Assembly (NCBI RefSeq): GCF_003201775.1
Contig: NZ_QJJZ01000001.1
Coordinates: 195,233-259,232, forward strand
DNA length: 64,000 nt
Origin: Arenibacter sp. ARW7G5Y1
GTDB lineage: Bacteria; Bacteroidota; Bacteroidia; Flavobacteriales; Flavobacteriaceae
Direction of reading: 5' to 3'
The notes under the pieces were generated by a model that saw nothing but the letters and a program-made list of their open reading frames with translations, was not told the DNA's origin and made no database searches. How positions within the stretch are numbered: the first letter of the stretch is position 1; the number at the start of each line of letters is the position of its first letter. The translations under genes were made by a program, and so were the position numbers. Of this stretch, positions 53,186 through 62,342 are shown piece after piece.

Positions 53186-55036
53186 TTAATTAAGGACCAA
53201 TTCCCATTTGTTCACCAAGTTCATGGCAGCCCGGTAATTGTATTTGTTACGATCCGCAGTCTTCATTCTCTGTAGTGTTCCCAATACCTCATTCTTTAGC
53301 AATTGGCTGTTGTCATCTATCAAATAAATTGAATTCATCGCTTGGGTTTGGGCAAATTCACGGTCGGTTTTCAAAGCCCTTATAAAAGCCTTGTAAGCTT
53401 CTTGTTTCTCTCCAAGTTTGTACAGCGATTCTGCAGCTACCACTGCTACACTCACCGAAGGGTCATCAACGGCTTTTTTTAAAGCGGTAATTTCAGATTT
53501 TCCTTTTTCCCCAAGGAGGAGCAAACCCGTTGCTCCCCAGTAGCGGATTGCAGATTCTTTGGATTTAAGGAATTCTACCATCTTTTGTTTATTTTCAACC
53601 TTGCCCAAGGAGGCCAGCTCAGCCGCTTCAATAATTTCTTTTATGGGTACCCCACCACTTTGAAAGAAATCGAAAATAGCCTGATCTTTTGCTTCTATGG
53701 TGCGTTCATCCTCGGGCATAAACCCGGTATCTTTAATTTTTATTATCCACTTGCGGTTGGCTGTACGCATTTCCTCTAAAATATCGGCGTATTTTGGGCT
53801 GTTGGCCAGGTTGTTTATTTCCCATGGATCGTTTTCTGTGTCATATAATTCTTCCACTGGCTTCGAATTCCAAAAGGCACTCTGAATTTCGTTGCATTCA
53901 CCATTGTCATAGGCTGTTTGCCATGATTGCAAGGACTTGGCCCTGAACAAATACTCTATTGGCAAAGCATACATTCTGTGTGGCATGTAATTGTGGATGT
54001 AGCGGTATTTTTTACTTCTAACCGCCCTGCTCATATCGTACCACTCGTCCATACGGTCACGGAACATATATGCATATTTTGGATCGGGGCTTATGTTTTC
54101 ACCTAAGAAGGCTTCTCCTTGTAACTGTTCCGGAATTTGCGCTCCCACCAAACTTAGTAAGGTAGGATACAGATCAACAAAGCTGATCAAACGGTCTATT
54201 CTTGAATTAGGCTCCTTGGCAGGCCATAAATTTTTATATTTTTCAGGGATGCGCACAATAAAAGGTACCCTTGTACCAGTCTCGTACACATATCTTTTGC
54301 TTCTTGCCAATACGCCGCCATGGTCACCGTAATAAACAACAATGGTATTATCGGCCATTCCAGAGTCTTCCAATTCTTTTAATCGTTCGCCTACAAAAGC
54401 ATCCATTTGTTGAACACGGTCATAGTATTGTGCCCAGTCGCGTTCCATATCCGGGGTACGCGGATGGTAAGGGGCAATAGGGACTTTTTTGGGGTCATGA
54501 CCCAACTCACTTAGAGGTAACTGCTCGTGAATTTTACTTTCATGGGTAATGGTGGTATTAAATATGGCAAACCAAGGCTTTCCTTCTGGCGCATTCTTAT
54601 AGTGGGCATCCGAACTGCATTCATCCCATACTTCCTTATCAACATTGGTGTTGTAGTCGGTTTTAACCGAATTGGTGCAATAATATCCCAATTCCCGCAT
54701 GGCTTCCACATGGAATTTCACATGCTTACCCCTAGGATAATTACTTCTCATATTGGAGTGCCCGCCAGAATTGGCATAGATGCCCGAAATAATGGTGTTA
54801 CGGGCAGGAGCACAAACCGGAGCATTGGCATAGGCATGTGTGTACAAAAAACCTTCACTTGCCAATTTGTCAAGATTGGGGGTATTGGCAAATTCGTCAC
54901 CATAACAACCCAGAAAAACACTGTTGTCCTCACTGGTAATCCACAGAATATTAGGTCTTTCCTGAGCTTGTACTAGACTTAAACAAGCCAACATTAAAAT
55001 CAATGCCACAATTCTGGGACTAGGATATTTTGTCAT
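53186..55036 (-). CDS. Secreted sulfatase with C-terminal HEAT-like repeats
   Basis: A 616-residue type I sulfatase. The signal peptide is about 1-24 (ends VQAQ). The formylglycine signature CAPARNTIISG is present (C-x-P-x-R), so the Cys should be converted to formylglycine by a maturase. NILWITSEDNSVFLGCYGD holds the calcium Asp pair and VYYGDHGG the second metal site. After about residue 470 the chain continues as alpha-helical HEAT-like repeats. It removes sulfate from sulfated glycans such as algal polysaccharides, by family; no other glycan genes are adjacent, so the substrate is unknown. Confidence 0.88.
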   Translation of the reverse strand: MTKYPSPRIVALILMLACLSLVQAQERPNILWITSEDNSVFLGCYGDEFANTPNLDKLASEGFLYTHAYANAPVCAPARNTIISGIYANSGGHSNMRSNYPRGKHVKFHVEAMRELGYYCTNSVKTDYNTNVDKEVWDECSSDAHYKNAPEGKPWFAIFNTTITHESKIHEQLPLSELGHDPKKVPIAPYHPRTPDMERDWAQYYDRVQQMDAFVGERLKELEDSGMADNTIVVYYGDHGGVLARSKRYVYETGTRVPFIVRIPEKYKNLWPAKEPNSRIDRLISFVDLYPTLLSLVGAQIPEQLQGEAFLGENISPDPKYAYMFRDRMDEWYDMSRAVRSKKYRYIHNYMPHRMYALPIEYLFRAKSLQSWQTAYDNGECNEIQSAFWNSKPVEELYDTENDPWEINNLANSPKYADILEEMRTANRKWIIKIKDTGFMPEDERTIEAKDQAIFDFFQSGGVPIKEIIEAAELASLGKVENKQKMVEFLKSKESAIRYWGATGLLLLGEKGKSEITALKKAVDDPSVSVAVVAAESLYKLGEKQEAYKAFIRALKTDREFAQTQAMNSIYLIDDNSQLLKNEVLGTLQRMKTADRNKYNYRAAMNLVNKWELVLN

Positions 55037-55218
55037 TTTTGGGTCTGGATTAATTGCCTTTGTATCAGGACCTTAAATTAACGAATATTATAGACTTTCC
55101 AGGGCCATCGATAAACATCGTTTATACCTGCCCAGAAAATAATTTTGATCTATAATCGATTTTTCCACAAATTGGTTCTTTTTAGCTGTTGTTTGTAGCG
55201 TCTTAAAACTGGCAGAAA

Positions 55219-56541
55219 CTACTCTTTGCTTAGTTCATATTTCCCACCTCCCTGTTTCAATAACATTTTATGGTCTAATGGACTAAATTCCAATACTAAT
55301 CCGGCCTGCTCAAACTTAAACTTGTCAGTTTCATAGGCTTCTAAGGGAAATGAAGGTTGATTGGTAGCCTGACCTATAAGTATATTATCTTTTTTGGTTA
55401 TGGTTATTTTTAAAGGAAAACCTGGACTCGAATACACACCGAGATATTTATCCAAATCTTCCGACTTTAGGTCCAAGGCCTTTGTTTCCTTAAACTCAGG
55501 CAGACTGTATTCTTTTCCAAAATAGATGCTCAATACCCCGATCATGATATCATTTATGGGCATGGCCAGGCCATTGGCCGTAAATGCCACAGACACGTTT
55601 TCTACTGGAAAATAGTAGGCATTGGCTTGAAAACCGTCTATTGCTCCGTTGTGTCCATAAGCCTTTTTATCATAGAATGGGACTTGAAACATCCCTAGGC
55701 CATAGCCATCTTCGATTTCCATCATTGCTTGCACCGTTTTCTCCGAAACAATTTTATTGTTGAAAAGGCAGTTTAAGAATTTGTTTAGTTCCTGAGGGGT
55801 GGAAACAACGGCACCGGCACCTTGGGGAATGGACATATCGGATTCAGGGGCCAATTGCCATTCGCTGGATTTAATATAGGACTTCGCTTCATTATTTTTT
55901 GTTGAAATTTTAGAGCCATAATAGGTGTTTTCCAAGGCGCAGGGCATACACACCATCTCTTTTATCAGCTGTGCCAAGGCCTTATTTTCTACTTTTTCCG
56001 CAATGAAGGAAAGCAGCACATAATTGGAGTTGGAATATTCAAATTTGGCATTGGGCTCAAATACACTCCCATTTGCTGCTATTTTTTTAACCAAATCTGC
56101 TTTTGATATAGGCTGTTCCATCCAGGATGTAAAATCTTCGGCATTGGTAAAATTGAATATACCGCTCCGATGTTTTAACAATTGTGCTATAGTTATTTCT
56201 TTGGAATTCTCGATTTCCGGATAGTATTCCGAAAGCTTGGTGGTCAAACTTAATTTGCCTTCCTCGATCAATTTCATGATAATGGAGGCGGTAAACGTTT
56301 TGGAAATGGAGCCGATACGGTATTTGGTTTTATCTGTGGCCTTTATATTCCCTTCTTTGCTGGCATAGCCGAACGAATGCTGGTAGGCTTCCCTTCCTTC
56401 TTCAAAAATGGAAATACTCCCCATGCCTTTTTGATTGGATTCGATAAGGGTGAAAAGACTGTCCATTTTTTGCCTTTCGAAATCCTGGGCGGACAAGTTT
56501 GTGCTTAGTACAATGGTGATCAATAGTAGTAAATTTTTCAT
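55219..56541 (-). CDS. Secreted serine hydrolase, class C beta-lactamase family
   Basis: A 440-residue exported enzyme of the beta-lactamase/DD-peptidase/esterase superfamily. After a signal peptide (ends LSAQ) come the SxxK motif (SISKTFTAS), the YxN motif (YSNSNY) and the HxG-type third motif (HNGAIDGFQ), a complete active site. The C-terminal 90 residues are beta-rich and include KLLLKQGGG-like strands. Its role may be as a D-aminopeptidase, esterase or peptidoglycan enzyme; antibiotic resistance is not implied. It lies 20 bases after a membrane protein and the ECF sigma factor, in the same operon. Confidence 0.85.
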   Translation of the reverse strand: MKNLLLLITIVLSTNLSAQDFERQKMDSLFTLIESNQKGMGSISIFEEGREAYQHSFGYASKEGNIKATDKTKYRIGSISKTFTASIIMKLIEEGKLSLTTKLSEYYPEIENSKEITIAQLLKHRSGIFNFTNAEDFTSWMEQPISKADLVKKIAANGSVFEPNAKFEYSNSNYVLLSFIAEKVENKALAQLIKEMVCMPCALENTYYGSKISTKNNEAKSYIKSSEWQLAPESDMSIPQGAGAVVSTPQELNKFLNCLFNNKIVSEKTVQAMMEIEDGYGLGMFQVPFYDKKAYGHNGAIDGFQANAYYFPVENVSVAFTANGLAMPINDIMIGVLSIYFGKEYSLPEFKETKALDLKSEDLDKYLGVYSSPGFPLKITITKKDNILIGQATNQPSFPLEAYETDKFKFEQAGLVLEFSPLDHKMLLKQGGGKYELSKE

Positions 56542-56561
56542 CTTCTTTAATTTAGTAGTCG

Positions 56562-57143
56562 TTACTCTTCCATTACTTGAATAAGTTCGTCAATTTTTTT
56601 CAATCTAGGGGTTATTTGTTTTTTAACCACTCTTTTGTTCAAATAATAAACAATTATCCCTAGCCCGATTAGGAGGGTAAGCTTTAAAAACAACTCTTGC
56701 ATGTCTGTAATTGATCCTACAAAGAATAGTACTACCCCAATTGCAATAGGTGAAAAATACCAGAACAAAACGGTGTCCAATAGCTTTTTTTGTATGTTGA
56801 GATACGCCTTTGTTTTATATAAATAGTCATGGTATGTTTCGGTAAAGGCACTTGGTTTATGTCTTTTTGTAATTTGCAACCTAATAATGATATAAATAAT
56901 GCTAAGTATAATCCAAATTACGCCAATTTTTGAAAGCGTAAAGGGAATAGTGTAAGCAATACGGACCAAGAATGGAATTATAAAAATTGCGGGGATTGTT
57001 TCCATTATATCCCTATATTTTATTGATTTATGAAAGTGGTCTAAGCTCGACTGTACATCCAGCATCAATCTTGATTTCTCAAATTTTATCTTCTCCTGAT
57101 TTGGGGAGGTCTGCCAAATCTTTATCAATTCATCGTCCATCAT
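56562..57143 (-). CDS. Membrane protein adjoining an ECF sigma factor, anti-sigma-like
   Basis: A 193-residue protein with an N-terminal cytoplasmic region (about 1-45; MDDELIKIWQTSPNQEKIKFEKSRL), and about four hydrophobic segments (50-75, 75-90, 125-145, 150-165). It overlaps the sigma-factor stop by 4 bases. This arrangement suggests an anti-sigma role, but there is no FecR-type or zinc-binding anti-sigma domain, so the assignment is tentative. It is followed by the serine-hydrolase gene. Confidence 0.55.
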   Translation of the reverse strand: MMDDELIKIWQTSPNQEKIKFEKSRLMLDVQSSLDHFHKSIKYRDIMETIPAIFIIPFLVRIAYTIPFTLSKIGVIWIILSIIYIIIRLQITKRHKPSAFTETYHDYLYKTKAYLNIQKKLLDTVLFWYFSPIAIGVVLFFVGSITDMQELFLKLTLLIGLGIIVYYLNKRVVKKQITPRLKKIDELIQVMEE

Positions 57144-57646
57144 GACACTTGGTTTATACAGTTCAACAATTTTTTTTTAATTCTTTTTACCTTAACTGCT
57201 ACTGAATTTTCCGTGAGACCAAGTATCCCTGAAATTTCCTTGTAGGGGAGCTCTTCAAGATAGAGTGTAATCACGGCCTTGTCGGCTTCGTTTAGTACTT
57301 TAATACAATTTCTTAGTTGTACCAGTTGCGTTGGCTGTTCATTATATTCCCTCTCGGATGGAAGGTTTGCCATGGCAATGCTATCCATATGAAGGAAACG
57401 TTTTTGTTTCTTGCTTTTCTTGGAACGAAAACGAAGACAAACATTCAAGGTGATGCGAAACATCCAGGTAGATAGTAAGGAGTTGGACTTAAAATTGGGC
57501 ATTGATTGCCAAATATGGATCAGTACCTCTTGAAGAAGGTCTTTGGTATCTTCGGCATCCTTGGCGTAAACGGAACAAATTCTAAGTAACTTTTGTTGAT
57601 TTTGTTCCAATGCCTCCAGAAAAGTGTTTTCAAGTTCTTTGCCCAT
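57140..57646 (-). CDS. ECF-type RNA polymerase sigma factor
   Basis: A 168-residue sigma-70 family factor of the ECF group. Region 2 is at about 25-90 (AKDAEDTKDLLQEVLIHIWQSMPNF and STWMFRITLNVCLRF), and region 4 at about 110-165 (EELPYKEISGILGLTENSVAVKVKRIKKKL, helix-turn-helix). The start is ATG at 57646 (MGKELENTFLEALEQN). It is coupled to a membrane protein and a serine hydrolase; these may be its regulator and target. No TonB receptor or FecR pair is adjacent, so it is not a classical FecI system. The upstream gap of 390 bases to 58036 holds no other gene. Confidence 0.88.
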   Translation of the reverse strand: MGKELENTFLEALEQNQQKLLRICSVYAKDAEDTKDLLQEVLIHIWQSMPNFKSNSLLSTWMFRITLNVCLRFRSKKSKKQKRFLHMDSIAMANLPSEREYNEQPTQLVQLRNCIKVLNEADKAVITLYLEELPYKEISGILGLTENSVAVKVKRIKKKLLNCINQVS

Positions 57647-58036
57647 TCTTATATCTTGTCTCTACTACTTTAGTTACAGGAGTCTTAAAAATATGACAAC
57701 TTATCCATTAAATGTTTCAGACATATTCCAATTTGAAGTCAGATCGTCCATGACAACTATTATTGCCAGCTTGCCCAAACTCCATTTTTTACCGGTGGCA
57801 ATATAAATTGGTTACCTAAGTATATCCTTCATGAATTAAAGGTGTTCGGTATTTGGATAGTAGTGGTCATAAGACCGGTGTAAGAGGTCCATTACTTGTA
57901 AGAATTTATAATTTTTTAAGCGGCTTCAAAGGGGGTTAATGCAGAACTTTGGGTTAGTTGTCTTATAGTTGCTCCTCAATTTTTTTTTAAAATTGCTTAA
58001 CTTGTACTACTTCCCCTAAAGAAATTGAATATATAA

Positions 58037-60061
58037 ATGAGTTCGGACAATAATTTGGACAAAGAATTCCAAGAAAAATCAATGGGAGGTACTTTGGTTG
58101 AGAAACTTACCAAAGAAATTGAGGCGCATTTAAATAACGATCAATTCGGCGTGGATAGTCTTGCCCAAGCGGTGGGAATGAGTCGTTCCAGTCTACATCG
58201 CAAACTGCACAAAATGGTTGGGGTCTCTACAAGCCAGTTCATCAGGGAATACAGATTAAAGAGGGCTTTGGAACTGTTAAGGGAAGGGAATATTACGGCC
58301 TCAGAAGTTGCTTATCGGGTGGGGTTCAGCAGTGCCACCTACTTTAGCACTTCTTTCCATAAGTTTTACGGGTATACCCCGGGGGAGGTTAAATCCAGAG
58401 ATGCCAATGAACTTGTTGAGGGGAGGGAACCATCCATTTTAGAAATAAACCAAGGAATGCCCTCCCACGTTGCCCTATCAAAAAGACAAAAGGGAAACTA
58501 TAATAAATCATTGATCTTGTCTGTTTTGCTAATTGCAGTAGTATCAACGGCCTTTTTTCTTTATAGTACTACTTCAAAGAAAAATGTTGAAACCAAAGGA
58601 ATGGAAAACCTAATTGAGGAAAAATCCATTGCCGTACTGCCCTTTAAAAATTGGACGGGAGATCCAAATCTGGAATATATTAGTGATGGAATGACAGATG
58701 CCGTTATCTCTAGACTCACCAAAATTAATTCCATTGATAAAGTTATTCCCTTTACATCTACTATAAAATACAAGGAAACGAATAGGACTACCCAAGAAAT
58801 TGCGACCGAATTGGGGGTGACCAACCTCTTGCAGGGCAATCTTCAGATTTCAGGAGAACAAATCAAAATAAACCTGCAAATGATAGACAGTAGAACCAAC
58901 GACCACTTATGGTCGGAAGAATACGTAAGGGAATGGAGAAGTGACGAAATTTTTAAAATGCAGACCGAAGTGGTAGAAGGTATTGCCGCCAACATGAATG
59001 CTGTTATTGCCGACAATGAGCTTGATAATATTCAAAAAGTGCCCACAAAAAGTAAACAGGCCTATTCCTATTACCTTCAAGCCGAGTTTCAAAAGAATAA
59101 GGCCAATGAACTATCGTACTCCAATGCTATTGCCTTATATGAAAAGGCTATCGCTATAGACCCGAATTTTATAGATGCCTATAGAGGCCAGGCTACGGTA
59201 TGGAGCTTCGGAGGATTGGTCTGGGGCATATATGATGAACAAGAAGCTTGGAGAAATGCAAAAAAATTACTGGAGAAGGCACTGAAATTAGATCCGACCA
59301 ATAAGGAAGTAGAAGAAGAATTATACAGTGGGTATTTTTTTTACGATTGGCGTTTTGAAGAGGTAGAGAAGTATTATCAAAGAATTTTGAAGGATTCCTT
59401 CATAGACAATACACCCTCTATCAATGCAGATTATGCCATAAAAACAGGAAGGTATCAAAATGCCCTCAATGCAATGAATGAAGTTATTTTGACCGATTCA
59501 TCAAGTGGCTTTCTTTTCTTCTTCAAGGCCGAAGCCTTGTTTTTTCTTGGAAAAACTGAAGAAGCTTTGGAGCTCTTAAACAATACCTATTCTTTGCATA
59601 GTGATAATTGGTTTTACCTAAGGGAGTCCGCTAAACTGAATTACTATCTAAAGGAATATCAAAAATCAAAAAAACAACTTCATAAATTACTGACCCAATT
59701 TCCGGACTATCCACCAATTTTGATGTGGCTTAATGCCGTCTATGCCCAAATGGATGGCGATACTGTAGATGCTTCTAAATATTTGGTGGAGTTGGAAAGC
59801 AAGTATGAAAATCGCTCTTCCGGTAGTCCGGCATGGTTTATAGCACTCTTTTATAGTACTCAAAAAAATTATGAGAAGACCTTTGAATGGCTACAAAGGT
59901 CGTACGAGAGGCATGAGGTTGAAATGACCTGGTTAAGGGAGGAGCCACTTCTTGCCCCGCTTAGAAATGATCCACGATACATAAGTCTTTATGATAAAGT
60001 TGGATTTTCAAGTATAGGGATACCTATAAAAACTTCTTCAGAAATTAATAGCTCCAACTAG
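58037..60061 (+). CDS. AraC-type transcription factor with TolB-like and TPR domains
   Basis: A 674-residue regulator. The N-terminal AraC/XylS helix-turn-helix domain (about 25-115) shows VDSLAQAVGMSRSSLHRKL and EVAYRVGFSSATYFSTSFHKFYG. A transmembrane helix (about 155-176; SLILSVLLIAVVSTAFFLYS) follows, then a TolB/FlgO-like segment (SIAVLPFKNWTGDPNLEYISDGMTDAVI), then a long run of TPR repeats (about 340-630). This arrangement places DNA binding inside and peptide or ligand sensing outside. Targets are unknown; the methyltransferase that follows at 60419 is a candidate. Confidence 0.8.
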   Translation: MSSDNNLDKEFQEKSMGGTLVEKLTKEIEAHLNNDQFGVDSLAQAVGMSRSSLHRKLHKMVGVSTSQFIREYRLKRALELLREGNITASEVAYRVGFSSATYFSTSFHKFYGYTPGEVKSRDANELVEGREPSILEINQGMPSHVALSKRQKGNYNKSLILSVLLIAVVSTAFFLYSTTSKKNVETKGMENLIEEKSIAVLPFKNWTGDPNLEYISDGMTDAVISRLTKINSIDKVIPFTSTIKYKETNRTTQEIATELGVTNLLQGNLQISGEQIKINLQMIDSRTNDHLWSEEYVREWRSDEIFKMQTEVVEGIAANMNAVIADNELDNIQKVPTKSKQAYSYYLQAEFQKNKANELSYSNAIALYEKAIAIDPNFIDAYRGQATVWSFGGLVWGIYDEQEAWRNAKKLLEKALKLDPTNKEVEEELYSGYFFYDWRFEEVEKYYQRILKDSFIDNTPSINADYAIKTGRYQNALNAMNEVILTDSSSGFLFFFKAEALFFLGKTEEALELLNNTYSLHSDNWFYLRESAKLNYYLKEYQKSKKQLHKLLTQFPDYPPILMWLNAVYAQMDGDTVDASKYLVELESKYENRSSGSPAWFIALFYSTQKNYEKTFEWLQRSYERHEVEMTWLREEPLLAPLRNDPRYISLYDKVGFSSIGIPIKTSSEINSSN

Positions 60062-60418
60062 GATTTTCAACATTTTTTAAAGGTTGCGCACCATAAGTTG
60101 AAGGCCTGTACAAAAATTTAACAAGTTTGCAACATAGCTGTTAAGCAGCACTTTACGTTTATATCCATCTTTGACCACATCAATTTTTAAGTAGAGGATT
60201 AATTGTGGGATCAGTGGAAATATTCCTTCTTTTTAGTGTAAAAGCGAAAGTCCGTTCCGCAGAAATTATCCTAATCTTAAGAGTCAATTAATCCAAATAA
60301 AACCCCGTTAGCATCGGGCGAGAATTTGGATAAGAATCCTACTTAAGCGTTGGAGTGTTGGAGTAAAAAATAGTTCCCCTTCATAAATAATAGTAATTGT
60401 TCACTTAAAATTAGAACT

Positions 60419-61474
60419 ATGGAATTAAATGAAGCAAAATTAAACGAGTTACTGGGAAAAGTAGTTACCGAAATGGGAGCTGCTGCCAATGGACCCTTAA
60501 TCTTATTGGGGGATAAATTGGGACTTTTCAAATCTTTGGCGGCATTGGGGCCGATGAATTCGACCGAATTGGCCGATGAAACAAATACGGCGGAAAGATA
60601 TGTCCGCGAATGGCTATCGGCCCAGGCGGCATCGGGGTATGTAAGCTATGATGCCACTACCAATAGTTTTTCAATGACCCCTGAACAGGCCGCTGTTTTT
60701 GGCGATGAAGAAAGTCCTGTTTTCATGACCGGAGCATTTTATGCCATTACATCGGTCTACAACGATACCCCCAAGATGGAAAAAGCGTTTAAATCGGGTG
60801 AAGGCGTTGCTTGGGGAGATCACAGTACCTGTTTGTTCTGCGGTACCGAAAAATTCTTCAGTCCATCCTATGAGAATAATTTGGTGAATCACTGGATTCC
60901 ATCTTTGGACGGTGTTGAGGCCAAATTAAAGAGTGGGGCCAAGGTAGCGGATATTGGCTGTGGCCATGCAGCGTCTACTATTATTATGGCCAAGGCCTAT
61001 CCCAACTCCACTTTTATAGGGTATGACTATCATCCTAAATCTATAGAACATGCTAGGGAAAGTGCCGCCGCCGCTGGTTTGGACAATATTTCTTTTGAAG
61101 TGGCCCTGGCCAAGGATTTTCCTGGAAGCGATTACGACTTTATTGCCTTCTTCGATTGCCTGCATGATATGGGCGACCCCGTTGGCGCCTGTGCCCATGT
61201 AAAAAAAGCCTTAAAACCGGACGGTACCTGTATGATCGTGGAACCTTTTGCAAATGATACTTTGGAGGAAAACCTTAACCCTGTCGGGAGAGCTTTTTAT
61301 GCATTTTCCACTACACTATGTACACCCTGTTCCTTAAACCAGGAGGTAGGTCTTGCCCTAGGTGCCCAGGCAGGGGAAAAACGCTTACGGGAAGTTGCTA
61401 CCGCAGGAGGGTTTACTAGGTTTAAAAGAGCTACGGAAACACCGTTTAATCTGATTTTGGAGGCAAGGGCCTAG
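60419..61474 (+). CDS. Class I SAM-dependent methyltransferase with winged-helix domain
   Basis: A 351-residue cytoplasmic methyltransferase. The N-terminal part (about 1-80) is a winged-helix-like domain (LADETNTAERYVREWLSAQAASGYV) as in O-methyltransferase/Rv2258c types. The Rossmann domain has the SAM motif VADIGCGHAASTIIMA and FIGYDYHPKSIEHA, with the acidic ribose-binding residue after beta-2. Its substrate is unknown. Upstream lies a 357-base gap (60062-60418) without a gene or clear regulatory motif, though it contains AT-rich stretches. Confidence 0.85.
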   Translation: MELNEAKLNELLGKVVTEMGAAANGPLILLGDKLGLFKSLAALGPMNSTELADETNTAERYVREWLSAQAASGYVSYDATTNSFSMTPEQAAVFGDEESPVFMTGAFYAITSVYNDTPKMEKAFKSGEGVAWGDHSTCLFCGTEKFFSPSYENNLVNHWIPSLDGVEAKLKSGAKVADIGCGHAASTIIMAKAYPNSTFIGYDYHPKSIEHARESAAAAGLDNISFEVALAKDFPGSDYDFIAFFDCLHDMGDPVGACAHVKKALKPDGTCMIVEPFANDTLEENLNPVGRAFYAFSTTLCTPCSLNQEVGLALGAQAGEKRLREVATAGGFTRFKRATETPFNLILEARA

Positions 61475-61598
61475 ATCTTTTTATTCTTGCCAGGAGATAC
61501 AACCATTTTGATTTTATGCCAATAAGGATTAAAACAATCCTTACTGGCAAATATCGGACACATAAAAAATAAACTATTAACCATATAAATATAATATT

Positions 61599-62102
61599 AT
61601 GAATACTAAGATGTCACTTGCAATAATTATGATTTTCGGAATTATAATTTCAGGATATGCACAACGAGCAGAAGTAGATAGGATCGATTTGATAAATGAT
61701 GAGTTTCCGGAGGCGAAACAAGAAGTGATGGAGACTTTTGGTGCAATTGCACAAAGTATTAAAGATGGGGATATGGATAAATTAATTTCCTTCCACGCCT
61801 ATAGTCCCAAGTTTACGGAATTCAAAAATGGAGAACCAAGAAATGGGAGTGCTGCCAATGAAGCTCATGAACGAAGTGTTTTTGGTGCTGTTTCCGAGGT
61901 AGTAAAGTTCGATGCCAAGGATTTACAAATTGCCGTTTATGGCGATGTGGCCAATTTAACCTTTCACTCGGATTTTCACTTGAAATTTGGAGAGGAACTA
62001 GTGGTGGTTAATGACCAAATAACATTGTTGTTCGTAAAGACTAACAATGGATGGAAAATGGTTCACGAACATCATTCACCCTTGGCAAAAATAGATAGTT
62101 AA
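61599..62102 (+). CDS. Secreted NTF2-like (SnoaL/DUF4440) protein
   Basis: A 167-residue protein with a signal peptide (about 1-21, ends SGYAQ). The rest forms the NTF2-like fold: a helical part (FPEAKQEVMETFGAIAQSIKDGDMDKLISFHAYSPKFTEFKNGE) and beta strands (DLQIAVYGDVANLTFHSDFHLKFGEEL, then GWKMVHEHHSPL). Family members are enzymes, polyketide cyclases or binding proteins. No catalytic residue set is decisive. It is 124 bases after the methyltransferase on the same strand. Confidence 0.7.
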   Translation: MNTKMSLAIIMIFGIIISGYAQRAEVDRIDLINDEFPEAKQEVMETFGAIAQSIKDGDMDKLISFHAYSPKFTEFKNGEPRNGSAANEAHERSVFGAVSEVVKFDAKDLQIAVYGDVANLTFHSDFHLKFGEELVVVNDQITLLFVKTNNGWKMVHEHHSPLAKIDS

Positions 62103-62342
62103 AAGTGCTCCACAACAATGAATATTGGCAAGAGCTTGCTTGGATTACGGTTTACACCCATTTAATAAACCATCTGTACAAACATTGATTCATAAAGGAG
62201 GGAGTGATATATTTTCATTTCCCCACCTACGATCATAGTGTTTTAGGATCCATAGCACTTCCCCAAAGTCTATACCTAAGGGTAGAGCCATCTGTCGATA
62301 GACAGGCGCCGGAGCATTCAAATTTCACTTAATGGATAAAAA

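Noticed and set aside
60167-60190. TTTGACCACATCAA near 60.17 kb, similar to the operator.
   Set aside because: The spacer between half-sites is three bases and no -7 box is found 23 bases on.
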